From Geomonas anaerohicana (lineage in GTDB: Bacteria; Desulfobacterota; Desulfuromonadia; Geobacterales; Geobacteraceae), in assembly GCF_016458305.1 (NCBI RefSeq), contig NZ_JAEMHL010000009.1:163740-227739 (forward strand): a DNA stretch of 64,000 nucleotides. Reading direction: 5' to 3'. Made by a program: the position numbers and the translations under genes. The notes beneath the pieces are model-generated. The model was not told the origin of the DNA, ran no database searches, and worked only from the letters and a program-made list of their open reading frames with translations. Shown piece by piece: positions 7,594 to 16,044 of the stretch. Numbering within the stretch: position 1 is the first letter of the stretch; the number at the start of each line of letters is the position of its first letter.

Positions 7594-10230
7594 TCAGCTG
7601 CCGGGGCCGTCGAGCACCTCGCGCACCTTGCCGGCCAGGTCCGCAAGGGAGAACGGCTTCTGCAGGAAGTTGATGCCGGGGTCCAGGACGCCCCGCTCCG
7701 CGATCACCTCGGCGGTGTACCCGGAGACGAAGATCACCTTCAGGGCCGGGCAGCGGGACTTCATCTTCTCGGCCAGGTCGCGCCCGTTCATCTCCGGCAT
7801 GACCAGGTCGGTAATCAGCAGTTGCAGGCGGCCGCAATGCTCTTCGGCCAGGGCAAGGGCAACCGGAGCGCTGCCGGCGTCCAGTACCTGGTATCCCAGC
7901 CCCTTCAGCATGGAAGTGCCTAAGGCTAGAATTGCCGGTTCGTCCTCCACCAGCAGGATCGTCTCGTCCCCGCCCCGCACCTCCTGCCGCACCGCCTCCT
8001 GGCAGGGTTCATCCAACTCCAGGTGGCGCGGCAGCCAGATCGAGAAGGTACTCCCCTTACCCGGCTCGCTGTAGACGTTGATGAACCCGTTGTTCTGCCG
8101 GACGATACCGTAGACCGTGGAAAGGCCGAGCCCCGTCCCCTCGCCCACCGCCTTGGTGGTGAAGAAGGGCTCGAAGATGTGGCTGACGGTCTCCTTGTCC
8201 ATGCCGCTGCCGTCGTCGCTCACCGAGAGCACCACGTACTCGCCGGGGACGGCATCGACGTGGGTGCCCGCGTATCCGGCGGCGACGGTCCGGTTCGCGG
8301 TTTCAATGGTGATGGTCCCGACCCCGCCAATGGCATCGCGGGCATTAACGCAGAGGTTGGCCAGCACCTGGTCCAACTGGCTCGGGTCCATCTTTATGTG
8401 CCAAAGCTGGGGCGCCGGATGCCAGGCCAGGTGCACCTCTTCGCTGATCAGGCGTTGCAGCATCTTCAGGGTCCCGGCAATGGCGTCGTTGAGGTCGATA
8501 GCCTTCGGAGCAATGGTCTGCCTCCTGGCGAAGCCGAGCAGTTGCTTGGTGAGGTTGGCGGAGCGGTTGCCGGCGTTGCGGATCTGCTCCAGGTTGCCGT
8601 ACACCTCGTCGCCCGGCGCAAGCTTCATCAGGGCCATCTCCGCATGCCCCAGGATCACGGTCAGCATGTTGTTGAAGTCGTGCGCCACGCCCCCGGCCAG
8701 CCTTCCGACCGATTCCATCTTCTGCGCCTGGTGCAGCTGTTCCTCCAGCCGGTCCTTCTCCTCCTCGGCCCGTCTTTGCTCGGTAATGTCCTCACCCGCG
8801 CTCAACATGCCGACGATCTCCCCTCGCTCGTCCCTGAGCAGGGCGTTGTGCCAGGCGATCAGCGCCACCGCGCCCGCCTTGGTCAGCACGGGATCGACCT
8901 GGTACTCGATGTTTTCGACCTCTCCTGCCATGACGCGGCCATAGGTCTCCCGGGTATTGAGCCCCTCCTCCTGCGGCTTGCAGGTCTCGAACCAGGGAAC
9001 TCCGATCAGCTCATCCTCCCGGTATCCCAAAAGCTGACAGGCCTTGCGGTTCACGGTGGTGACCCGTCCCTCCCGGTCCAGCGCCACGATCAGGGCCTCT
9101 ACCGTGTCCAGGTACCTCTGCGCCCGGTCGCGCTCGTGGCGCAGCTCGTCTTCCATCCTCCTGCGCTCGGTGACGTCGTGCCCGACGCCGAGCACCCCGA
9201 CCAGCCGCCCCTCCACGTCGTACATGGGGGTCTTGATGACGTCCACCAGGATCCTCTCCCCATCCGCCATGTCCAGCCACTCGTCGTTCCTGCTGGGCCC
9301 TCCTGCCTCGATGGCCTTACGGTCATAGGAGCGGAAGAAGTCGGCTGTTGCCCGGTCGACGAAGTCGTAGTCGGTCTTCCCCACGATGTCGCGCTCCGCC
9401 GCCCCGAAGAACCGCTCGAACATCTTGTTGCAGGAAAGGTAGACACCGTCGGCGTCCTTGAGCCAAAGCAGGTCGGGAAGGGTATCGATCACGGTGCGGA
9501 ACCGTTTCTCGCTCTCGCTGTAGCGGCGCGCCTCCTGCTGCAATTCCCGGTAGCGCCCATCCAGCATGGACACCATCCTGGCCATGGAAGTCCGCAGCAC
9601 GTCCATTTCCCCCTCGAAGGTGACACCGGAGAGGGTGGTGGACGATGCCGATCCGGCGCCGCTTACCTCTACCGCATACGACTGCAGCAGCCGTAGCGGG
9701 TTCAGCACGATCCTCTTGAGGATCCAGTAAAGCCCGAGCACCAGTACCAGGTCCAGCAGGGCTATGCTGGCGGCGAAGTACAGGGTCGCGGTCTGCAGCT
9801 CCTTCTCCAGGAACCTGGTGGTGGCGGAGATGGTCATGATGCCGACGGGAGCGTCTCTGTAATGGATCTGCTCCCGCAGCACGATGTCATTGTCCTTTTG
9901 CACCGGCGGCCGATTCACCACCTCCCACTGCTCTCCGCGGCTGCGTGCGGCGAAAACGGGGCCCGCCTCCACGACGAGGCCGGAGAGGTTGCCGTTTTTC
10001 ATCCCGCCGTCCAGCACCTTGTCGAGCTGGGCGTTGTCGAAGTTCCACAGTGCCGAGGCAATGGCCGGCGCCAGTTGTTCGGCGTCCGTCTTCACCCCCT
10101 GCCGCAGTTTCCCCATCTCCCGGTCGCGGAATACCACTATGGCGGAGGCCGCGAAAACGGTCAGGATGACCGTGGCCACGGTCACCAGGGTGGCCGTGAT
10201 CCGGAAAGAAAGGGACGTGCTGCGTGGCAT
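7594..10230 (-). CDS. membrane hybrid sensor histidine kinase (PAS-PAS-HisKA-HATPase-REC)
   Basis: 878 aa. TM1 is about 10-34, a periplasmic loop about 35-145, TM2 about 148-172, then a HAMP-like linker (to about 225), PAS 1 (245-355), PAS 2 (365-485), the phosphoacceptor H517 in '[11 protein letters not shown]', an ATPase domain with 'NARDAI', 'DDGSGMD' and 'GEGTGLGLSTVYGIV', and a C-terminal receiver (from about 750) with 'LLVEDE' and 'LLITDLVMPEMNG'. No DNA-binding output is encoded nearby, so signal passes to a remote partner. It is the last gene of a three-gene operon after two periplasmic binding proteins (13-bp gap), which suggests they feed ligand information to its periplasmic loop. 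Confidence 0.9.
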   Translation of the reverse strand: MPRSTSLSFRITATLVTVATVILTVFAASAIVVFRDREMGKLRQGVKTDAEQLAPAIASALWNFDNAQLDKVLDGGMKNGNLSGLVVEAGPVFAARSRGEQWEVVNRPPVQKDNDIVLREQIHYRDAPVGIMTISATTRFLEKELQTATLYFAASIALLDLVLVLGLYWILKRIVLNPLRLLQSYAVEVSGAGSASSTTLSGVTFEGEMDVLRTSMARMVSMLDGRYRELQQEARRYSESEKRFRTVIDTLPDLLWLKDADGVYLSCNKMFERFFGAAERDIVGKTDYDFVDRATADFFRSYDRKAIEAGGPSRNDEWLDMADGERILVDVIKTPMYDVEGRLVGVLGVGHDVTERRRMEDELRHERDRAQRYLDTVEALIVALDREGRVTTVNRKACQLLGYREDELIGVPWFETCKPQEEGLNTRETYGRVMAGEVENIEYQVDPVLTKAGAVALIAWHNALLRDERGEIVGMLSAGEDITEQRRAEEEKDRLEEQLHQAQKMESVGRLAGGVAHDFNNMLTVILGHAEMALMKLAPGDEVYGNLEQIRNAGNRSANLTKQLLGFARRQTIAPKAIDLNDAIAGTLKMLQRLISEEVHLAWHPAPQLWHIKMDPSQLDQVLANLCVNARDAIGGVGTITIETANRTVAAGYAGTHVDAVPGEYVVLSVSDDGSGMDKETVSHIFEPFFTTKAVGEGTGLGLSTVYGIVRQNNGFINVYSEPGKGSTFSIWLPRHLELDEPCQEAVRQEVRGGDETILLVEDEPAILALGTSMLKGLGYQVLDAGSAPVALALAEEHCGRLQLLITDLVMPEMNGRDLAEKMKSRCPALKVIFVSGYTAEVIAERGVLDPGINFLQKPFSLADLAGKVREVLDGPGS

Positions 10231-10243
10231 CGGGGTCCTCCAT

Positions 10244-11029
10244 CTAGGGTGCGGGGTGGGACTTCATGTACTTCTCCAGGAGCTTTTGGGCGGTGCCGTC
10301 CTGCTCCAGCTCTTCCAGGCGCCTGCTCACCTCGTCCACCAACAAGGCGCAGGGGGATTTCCTGCTGAACGCGAAATAGACGCTCCTGCCGGTCACCGGG
10401 GTATCGAGACCGACGATCCTGCCGTTTCCGATCCGGTCCAGGTAGTAGGTGCCGGGGTACTTGCCGGTAATGAAGTAATCCACGTCTCCCGCGTCGAGAC
10501 GCCTCAGGTTCTCCACCACGGTGTTGGCTTCCTTGATGTCCAGTTCCCTGCGCCAGTAGCGGTCAAACTCTTCCCCGAAACTGTCTCCCAGGCTGATGGC
10601 CCCCTTGTGCCCCTTGAGGTCCTGCCAGGAGCGGACCGGTAAGGTCCTGTCCTTGCGCACGAAGACCACTGCCGGGTTGGGGAAGGAACGGTGCCCGGTG
10701 AAGAGCAGGTACTGCTCCCGCTCGGGCGTCTTGCGCAGGCTTACCACCAGGTCGATGCGTCCCTGCTCGGCCAGGTACAGCACCCGCTTCCAGGGGTACA
10801 CCACCGGGCGCGCCGTCACCCCCTTGGGGAGCGCCAGGGCCAGCAGTTCAATGCTCGCCCCCTCGAATCCCTTTTCACCCACGGCCCAGTGGAAGGGGGG
10901 ATACTGGGGGTTGGCGGAATAGACCAGGCTGGTGCAGGCGGGACCGGTTCCGGCGAGCGCAGGGTGGAGCAGTACGGACTGGAGCAGCACGGCCAGGACC
11001 AGGCAGGCCGTCATCGTTGACACTTTCAT
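10244..11029 (-). CDS. periplasmic substrate-binding protein (SBP family 3)
   Basis: 261 aa with a clear Sec signal peptide (hydrophobic to 'LHPALAG'). The mature part is an amino-acid-type periplasmic binding fold: 'SANPQYPPFHW', 'GASIELL', 'ALPKGV', 'EQGRIDLVVSLRKTPEREQYLLFT', 'DVDYFITGKYPGTYY'. No ABC permease or ATPase is near. It is a tandem paralogue of the next gene upstream and is followed after 13 bp by the membrane kinase, pointing to sensing, not uptake. The ligand is unknown. Confidence 0.88.
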   Translation of the reverse strand: MKVSTMTACLVLAVLLQSVLLHPALAGTGPACTSLVYSANPQYPPFHWAVGEKGFEGASIELLALALPKGVTARPVVYPWKRVLYLAEQGRIDLVVSLRKTPEREQYLLFTGHRSFPNPAVVFVRKDRTLPVRSWQDLKGHKGAISLGDSFGEEFDRYWRRELDIKEANTVVENLRRLDAGDVDYFITGKYPGTYYLDRIGNGRIVGLDTPVTGRSVYFAFSRKSPCALLVDEVSRRLEELEQDGTAQKLLEKYMKSHPAP

Positions 11030-11052
11030 GGCTCCCCCCTTCGTGACCTAGG

Positions 11053-11850
11053 TCAGCTCCCCTCCATGTAGCGCTTCAGGTGCTTCTTCAAAAGCTTCTG
11101 CGGCACCCCCTTGGCATCGAGCTCGCGCAGCCTGTTGCTCACGTACTCCGCCAGCGGCGCACAGGGAGATTTCCTGCTGAAACCGAAATGGATGTCCAGG
11201 GTGGAGATGGCAGGGAGGACCGGAACGATCTCGTGGCTGGTGGGGTGTTTGGCGAGAAACGCCTGTCCTGCGTACAGGCTGGTGACGAAGTAGTCGATCC
11301 TGCCGCTGTCCAGCTTCTGGTAGTTTTCCTGCATGCTCGGGGCCTCCTCCATGTGCAGGTTGCTGCGCCAGTACTGGTCGAAACCGCCCCCGAAGGTGTC
11401 CCCCGCGCTCATCCCCCCCTTGAGGCCGGCCAGATCCTTCCACTGGCGGTAGGGAAAATTGCGGTCCTTGCGCTTGAAGAGCACGATCGGGTTGGGAAAG
11501 GCGCGGTGCGAGGTGAAGACGAGGTACCGCTCCCGCTCCGGCGTGATGCGCAGGCTGACCAGGAGGTCGATCTGCCCGCTTTCGGCCAGGAACATGGAGC
11601 GCTTCCACGGAAAGAGCGCCGGCTTGGCCGACACCCCCGGCGGCAGCACCATGTTGAGCAGTTCGATGCTGGCGCCGTCGAAGCTCCTGCCGTCTTTACT
11701 CCAGTCGTAGGGGGGATACTGCGGATTGGTGGAATAGACCACGGTCCGGCAGGCATCCTGGACCGCGGGCTTTTCTGCAGCACCGGAGCCGACGGCATTC
11801 ACCAGGAGAAGAGCAAGAGCTGTCAGTAGTTCTATGGTCCTTACTCTCAT
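11053..11850 (-). CDS. periplasmic substrate-binding protein (SBP family 3), tandem paralogue
   Basis: 265 aa, first gene of the SBP-SBP-kinase operon. A signal peptide ends near 'VGSGAAE'. It shares the same motifs as its neighbour: 'NPQYPPYDW', 'GASIELLNMVLPPGV', 'PWKR', 'SGQIDLLVSLRITPERERYLVFTSHRAFPNP', 'FGFSRKSPCA'. The two differ mostly in the second lobe, so duplicated receptors with different ligand preference are likely. Spacing to the next gene is 23 bp. Confidence 0.88.
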   Translation of the reverse strand: MRVRTIELLTALALLLVNAVGSGAAEKPAVQDACRTVVYSTNPQYPPYDWSKDGRSFDGASIELLNMVLPPGVSAKPALFPWKRSMFLAESGQIDLLVSLRITPERERYLVFTSHRAFPNPIVLFKRKDRNFPYRQWKDLAGLKGGMSAGDTFGGGFDQYWRSNLHMEEAPSMQENYQKLDSGRIDYFVTSLYAGQAFLAKHPTSHEIVPVLPAISTLDIHFGFSRKSPCAPLAEYVSNRLRELDAKGVPQKLLKKHLKRYMEGS

Positions 11851-11907
11851 GCCGGCCCTTTCAATGGCAGTGTGACACTGCTACAAGAATCTGTACCCGA
11901 TTTCTCT

Positions 11908-11930
11908 ATATGTTACGCGATATAACATAT
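11908..11930. promoter_or_regulatory. inverted repeat ATATGTTA-N7-TAACATAT
   Basis: Perfect 8-bp arms with a 7-bp spacer, 57 bp upstream of the SBP operon on the minus strand and about 190 bp before the FKBP gene. It has the size and AT-rich character of a dimeric regulator's operator. No cognate regulator is adjacent. Confidence 0.5.
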
Positions 11931-12120
11931 CACATTTTATAAAACAGGTGATTCTCGGCACAGCCGTTTGCATCAGAATTATCGAATCCTTCCCCGACAA
12001 ACATCCTATGTCCATATAAGAGACACGTAGTCGTGGTGTGAGAGTTGCAGTTACTTTCCTGGTCCCGCTGCCATGCGCCAAACGGGACGCCCTTAAACCA
12101 TTGAGGAAGGAGAAGCAATC

Positions 12121-12549
12121 ATGGCCACAGCCAGGATGGGAGACACCATCACGATAAGTTACATCGGGACCCTGGACGACGGCACCATCTTCCACAGTAC
12201 AGAAGCGGAAGGCCCACTCACGGCCACTTTGGGAGCGGGAGAGATCTTCCCGGCACTCGAGGCTGCCATCGTCGGGATGAGGCCGACGGAGACACGGAAC
12301 ATCTTTCTCTGCGCCGGGGAAGCCTATGGGGAGCGGCTGAAGGAGAACGTCATCCGCGTCGCCCGCGGCAGCTTCCCTGCCGAAAAAGAGATCAAGCCGG
12401 GCCAAAAACTGGGCATCGAGTTCTCCGGCGGGGCAGCCCGGGTGATGCTGGTGACCGAGGTAAGCGAAGAGGCGGTGACCCTGGACGGCAATCACCCGCT
12501 GGCCGGCTGCAACCTGACCTTCGCCCTGCGCCTGGACCTGATCCGGTAG
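12121..12549 (+). CDS. FKBP-type peptidyl-prolyl cis-trans isomerase, SlyD-like
   Basis: 142 aa, strong AAGGAG site. The FKBP half begins 'MGDTITISYIGTLDDGTIFHST', followed by an insert-in-flap domain (about 68-120) and the SlyD-type 'DGNHPLAG' motif before the last strand. It lacks the His/Cys-rich metal-binding tail of E. coli SlyD. It acts as a cytosolic prolyl isomerase and chaperone. It is 20 bp upstream of cowN and probably co-transcribed, which may mean it helps fold nitrogenase-linked or metalloproteins; that link is inference. Confidence 0.9.
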   Translation: MATARMGDTITISYIGTLDDGTIFHSTEAEGPLTATLGAGEIFPALEAAIVGMRPTETRNIFLCAGEAYGERLKENVIRVARGSFPAEKEIKPGQKLGIEFSGGAARVMLVTEVSEEAVTLDGNHPLAGCNLTFALRLDLIR

Positions 12550-12569
12550 CCACCCGAGGAGACCTTCAC

Positions 12570-12875
12570 ATGCACCAACAGGAGAAGCCGGACCGCTACG
12601 TCTCTTTCGTGGGCATAGACGGCGACAAGAACTCGCAGGAGTTGATGGTGCAGTTGCGTCGGCACATCGACGACCCGCAGAAGAGCAACGCATTTTGGGA
12701 GGAGTTCAAGAAGAAGCTGGCGCGGGTCGGGCACCCGGACCAAAACGGCGGGCGCTGTCTGGACGAGCTGTTCCTGGTCCACTCCTACATCAACAACATC
12801 CGGGAGCTCTTCGAAGAATACGACGACGAGGCGGCCCTGGGGCTGCTGGAACGGATAGAGCGGGAGAGTTGCTAA
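12570..12875 (+). CDS. cowN: N2-fixation sustaining protein CowN
   Basis: 101 aa. Matches the CowN family in length and signature: 'DRYVSFVGIDGD' near the N-terminus, 'FWEEFKKKLA', 'DELFLVHSYINNIRELFEEYDDEAALGLLERIERE' at the C-terminus. CowN protects Mo-nitrogenase from inhibition by carbon monoxide and lets cells fix N2 in the presence of CO. The protein is small, acidic and cytosolic. No nif genes lie in this window, so it is unlinked to nitrogenase here. Its partner gene is the SlyD-like isomerase just upstream. Confidence 0.9.
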   Translation: MHQQEKPDRYVSFVGIDGDKNSQELMVQLRRHIDDPQKSNAFWEEFKKKLARVGHPDQNGGRCLDELFLVHSYINNIRELFEEYDDEAALGLLERIERESC

Positions 12876-12888
12876 AGGTGGCGCGGCA

Positions 12889-12918
12889 GGCGCCCCTGGC
12901 ATAGCCGCCCGGGGCGCC
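12889..12918. terminator. GC-rich hairpin between converging cowN and chemoreceptor genes
   Basis: Arms GGCGCCCC and GGGGCGCC enclose a 14-base loop between the two stop codons. There is no T-run on either side, so it may act as a weak or rho-assisted terminator or an mRNA 3' stabiliser. Confidence 0.5.
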
Positions 12919-12930
12919 CGAGGAGGTGGG

Positions 12931-14538
12931 CTACAGTTTGAAGTGACCGACCAGGCGCTGCAACTTTTCGGCGCTGCCGTAGAGTTCGTGCGCGGCCGCC
13001 GCCGATTCATGGGCGCCGGAGGCGGTCTGGCGCACGGTCTCGGTGATCTGCTGCATACTGCGTGAGATATCGCTGGTGGTGGCGGTCTGTTCCTCTGCCG
13101 CCGTCGCCACCTGGTTGACCTGCATGGCCACACCCTGCACCTGCTCCAGGATCTCCCGCAGCGCCTCTCCGGAACGGGCGGCCTCCGCCGTCCCGGCCGT
13201 CACCTGCCCTACCCCCTGTTCCATGACCGCCACCGCGGCCCTGGTCTCCTTCTGGATCGCCTTGATCATTTCGTCGATCTCGTGGGTGGCACGGGTAGTA
13301 CGCTCCGCCAGCGCACGCACCTCGTCGGCAACGACCGCGAATCCCCTCCCCTGTTCGCCCGCGCGGGCCGCCTCTATGGCGGCGTTCAGGGCAAGGAGGT
13401 TGGTCTGGTCGGCAATGTCCTCAATGGTAACGATGATGGCACCGATCTGGTCCGAGCGTTCCCCGAGTTTTTCCACCGTTCTCGACGACTCCTGCACTTT
13501 CGCTGCGATCTGCCCCATCACAGAAACGGTGGCATCCACCACCTGCGCACCATCCCGGGCTGAGCTGGTGGCCACGGTGGCACCTTCCGAGGCCCGCTGG
13601 CAACTCAGGGCGATGTCGCCGGAGGTGGCGGACATCTCCTCCCCGGCGGTCGCTACCGTGGCGGATTGTTGCGCCACCTCCTCAGCTGCAGCGGCAATCT
13701 TTTCCGCGCCGGAACTCAGTCGCTCCGACGAAGCCACTACCACATCCGCCGTTGCCGCGATCTGCCGCACCATGTCCTGCAGATGCAGCACGAAGCCGTT
13801 GAAATCCCTGGCCGTCTCGGCAAGCTCGTCCCTGGTCGCAATCTCCGCCTGCCGGGTAAGGTCCCCCGCGCTCACGGCGGTCAGCAGCGCACGCATGGCG
13901 TTCACCGATGCCATGATCCCCTTCAGCAGCATGATCCCCAGTCCGGCCTGCAGCAGGACCCCGACCAGACCGATGACACCACCTTCGACCAGGGCCTTGC
14001 GTCGCTCGGTGTCGAAGTCCTGGTCCGACTGCCGCATCTCCTTGACCAGTGAGTCGCTCATCTTGTCCATCTGGGACTCTATCTTTTCCACCTGCACTTC
14101 GATCTGCCGGTCCAACACACGCACCTCCTGGACCGTGCTGTCGCCTCTCAGCAGCAGCGGCACCATCTTTTGCTCGAACGTTGCGATCACCGCGACCATG
14201 GCATCCTTCACCCCCGCCACCAGGCTCTTTTCCTCGGCAGTGTCGGCGGCGGCAGCAGTGGTCTCCAGGTTCTTGAGCACCTCTCCCTTTTTGGCCTGCC
14301 ATGTCTTCAGGGTAGCCTCCAGGTCCCGGTTGATTTCCGCATCGGCTATGACACGGTACAGCGCAAGCCCCCCCATGGAAGCTTCCTTGGCCAGCACCGC
14401 TGCGTCCGAACGCTGGGCCCCCTCATCCTGCATCCTGCCGAGGGTAGCGATGGTGCGGAATTCAAGGGTAGCGATGACGGCGATGGTAATCACCATGACC
14501 GCCATGTTCACGATGATCTTGGCCCGGATGGTCGCCAT
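12931..14538 (-). CDS. methyl-accepting chemotaxis protein
   Basis: 535 aa. TM1 is about 8-27, with a helical periplasmic four-helix-bundle-type sensor (30-185), TM2 about 186-210, HAMP (to about 265) and a long cytoplasmic coiled coil. The highly conserved signalling tip is '[40 protein letters not shown]'. No CheR-tethering pentapeptide occurs at the C-terminus (ends 'LVGHFKL'). No che genes are close, so it is an orphan receptor that joins arrays encoded elsewhere. A sigma-28-like promoter lies about 45 bases upstream, consistent with flagellar/chemotaxis co-regulation. Confidence 0.93.
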   Translation of the reverse strand: MATIRAKIIVNMAVMVITIAVIATLEFRTIATLGRMQDEGAQRSDAAVLAKEASMGGLALYRVIADAEINRDLEATLKTWQAKKGEVLKNLETTAAAADTAEEKSLVAGVKDAMVAVIATFEQKMVPLLLRGDSTVQEVRVLDRQIEVQVEKIESQMDKMSDSLVKEMRQSDQDFDTERRKALVEGGVIGLVGVLLQAGLGIMLLKGIMASVNAMRALLTAVSAGDLTRQAEIATRDELAETARDFNGFVLHLQDMVRQIAATADVVVASSERLSSGAEKIAAAAEEVAQQSATVATAGEEMSATSGDIALSCQRASEGATVATSSARDGAQVVDATVSVMGQIAAKVQESSRTVEKLGERSDQIGAIIVTIEDIADQTNLLALNAAIEAARAGEQGRGFAVVADEVRALAERTTRATHEIDEMIKAIQKETRAAVAVMEQGVGQVTAGTAEAARSGEALREILEQVQGVAMQVNQVATAAEEQTATTSDISRSMQQITETVRQTASGAHESAAAAHELYGSAEKLQRLVGHFKL

Positions 14539-14581
14539 TTTTGCCTCCTGTCACCTGCCGTAATCAAGCGTCAGCTTTTAC

Positions 14582-14608
14582 TTATCGGCCGGCGAGGCTT
14601 GTCGATGT
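14582..14608 (-). promoter_or_regulatory. sigma-28 (FliA)-like promoter for the chemoreceptor
   Basis: On the minus strand the -10 is a perfect GCCGATAA and a TACA (consensus TAAA) lies 15 bases upstream, the FliA spacing. It is placed about 44 bases before the receptor ATG. The -35 match is 3 of 4. Confidence 0.6.
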
Positions 14609-14724
14609 ATGAGGGGAATGGTAACGGCAGCTGCGCTTTTTCCCGCGACGCCGGCTGCTGTCACAGTCACCTTGGCGTCTGCACTCGGATATGCCGCCAC
14701 TCCTTCAGCGTCCCCTATTTTATC

Positions 14725-14751
14725 TAAAGTTTTCCGCGCAATGACCGATTA
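14725..14751 (+). promoter_or_regulatory. second sigma-28-like element, directed toward ercA
   Basis: TAAAGTTT, 11 bases, then ACCGATTA on the plus strand; the FliA consensus is TAAAGTTT-N11-GCCGATAA. The -35 is perfect and the -10 differs at two positions. It lies 133 bases before ercA. If real, it would put the ErcA/ErcS pair under the motility sigma factor. The two elements fill the 345-bp space between divergent genes, in which I see no coding frame. Confidence 0.4.
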
Positions 14752-14883
14752 GGCACCCCTAAGACAAAACCAGCTTCCCGTGGTAAAAAACAAGAAATAC
14801 TGCTAGACTACACAAGCTGCCCACGCATTGGTTGTCCCTTAACATCTGTTATGACAGAGCGATCTGTAATCAGGAGATGGGAG

Positions 14884-16044
14884 ATGGCGGAAGGTTTGCA
14901 ACTGAGAAAGTTTCTTGCCCCGGAGTTCATCTTCGGTGCGGGAGCCCGGGAATTGGCCGGGCGCTACGCGAAGAATCTGGGCGGGCGCAAGGTGCTGGTG
15001 GTCTCGGACCCCGGGGTGGTCCAGGCGGGATGGACCAAGGACGTCACCGACAGCCTCGATGCCGCCGGCGTTTCCTGGGTCCTCTTTACCGCGCTCACCC
15101 CCAACCCCAAGGCCGACGAGGTGATGGCCGGCGTCGCCCTGTACCAGGCGGAACACTGCGACGCCCTGGTGGCGGTGGGGGGCGGCAGCCCCATCGACTG
15201 CGCCAAGGGGATCGGCATCGTCACCTCCAACCACAAGCACATCCTCGAGTTCGAGGGGGTCGACATGGTCAAGGCCCCCATGCCCCCGCTGATCTGCATC
15301 CCGACCACCGGCGGCACCTCCGCCGACGTGTCGCAGTTCACCATCATCAGCAACCCGCGCGAGAGGGTGAAGATCGCCATCATCAGCAAGTCCGTGGTGC
15401 CCGACATAGCACTGATCGACCCGGTCACGCTGATCACCATGGATGCCTACCTGACCGCCTGCACCGGGCTCGATGCCATGACCCATGCCATCGAGGCCTT
15501 CGTCTCCACCGCAAGCTCCTCCATGACCGACCTGCACGCGCTGGAGGCGCTCAAGCTCCTGTCCGTGAACCTCATCCCCAGCATCCGCAACCTCGACAAC
15601 GAAGAGTTCAGAAGCCAGGTGATGATGGGGAGCCTCCAGGCCGGCCTTGCCTTTTCCAACGCCATCCTGGGCGCCAACCACGCCATGGCGCACAGCCTTG
15701 GCGGCGCCCTCGACCTTGCCCACGGCGAATGCAACGCCATCCTTTTGGACCACGTCATCGAGTTCAACTTCGATGCGGCGCCCGAGCGTTTCGAGAAGAT
15801 CGCGGAGGCCTTCGGGCTGGACCTGCGAGGGCTCACCCTCCCCCAGAAGAAGAAGCGCCTGCTGGAGTACGTCCGCAAGCTCAAGGCCGAGGCGGGGGTG
15901 GGACGCACCCTGGCGGAAGTCGGGGTCGGGCGCGACGACCTGAAGCTCTACAGCGAGCATGCGCTGAAGGATCCCTGCATGGCCACCAACCCGCGTCGCG
16001 CCTCCAAGAAGGATATCGAGGTCGTCTATGAAGAATCCCTCTGA
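14884..16044 (+). CDS. ercA: iron-containing alcohol dehydrogenase-like regulatory protein ErcA
   Basis: 386 aa from the ATG with AGGAG upstream (a frame start 33 bases earlier lacks one). Iron-ADH (group III) fold: nucleotide motif GGGSPIDCAKG (99-109), metal ligands D197, H201, H266 and H280 all present in 'GLDAMTHAIEAF' and 'NHAMAHSLGG...AHGE'. Sequence landmarks ('LRKF..PE.IFGAG', 'VLVVSDPGV', 'FEGVD', 'DPC..TNPRR') match ErcA, which in Pseudomonas works with the ErcS histidine kinase in ethanol-oxidation control. Here the next gene is a PAS kinase overlapping by 17 bp, the same arrangement. Enzyme activity with an alcohol remains possible. Confidence 0.82.
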   Translation: MAEGLQLRKFLAPEFIFGAGARELAGRYAKNLGGRKVLVVSDPGVVQAGWTKDVTDSLDAAGVSWVLFTALTPNPKADEVMAGVALYQAEHCDALVAVGGGSPIDCAKGIGIVTSNHKHILEFEGVDMVKAPMPPLICIPTTGGTSADVSQFTIISNPRERVKIAIISKSVVPDIALIDPVTLITMDAYLTACTGLDAMTHAIEAFVSTASSSMTDLHALEALKLLSVNLIPSIRNLDNEEFRSQVMMGSLQAGLAFSNAILGANHAMAHSLGGALDLAHGECNAILLDHVIEFNFDAAPERFEKIAEAFGLDLRGLTLPQKKKRLLEYVRKLKAEAGVGRTLAEVGVGRDDLKLYSEHALKDPCMATNPRRASKKDIEVVYEESL

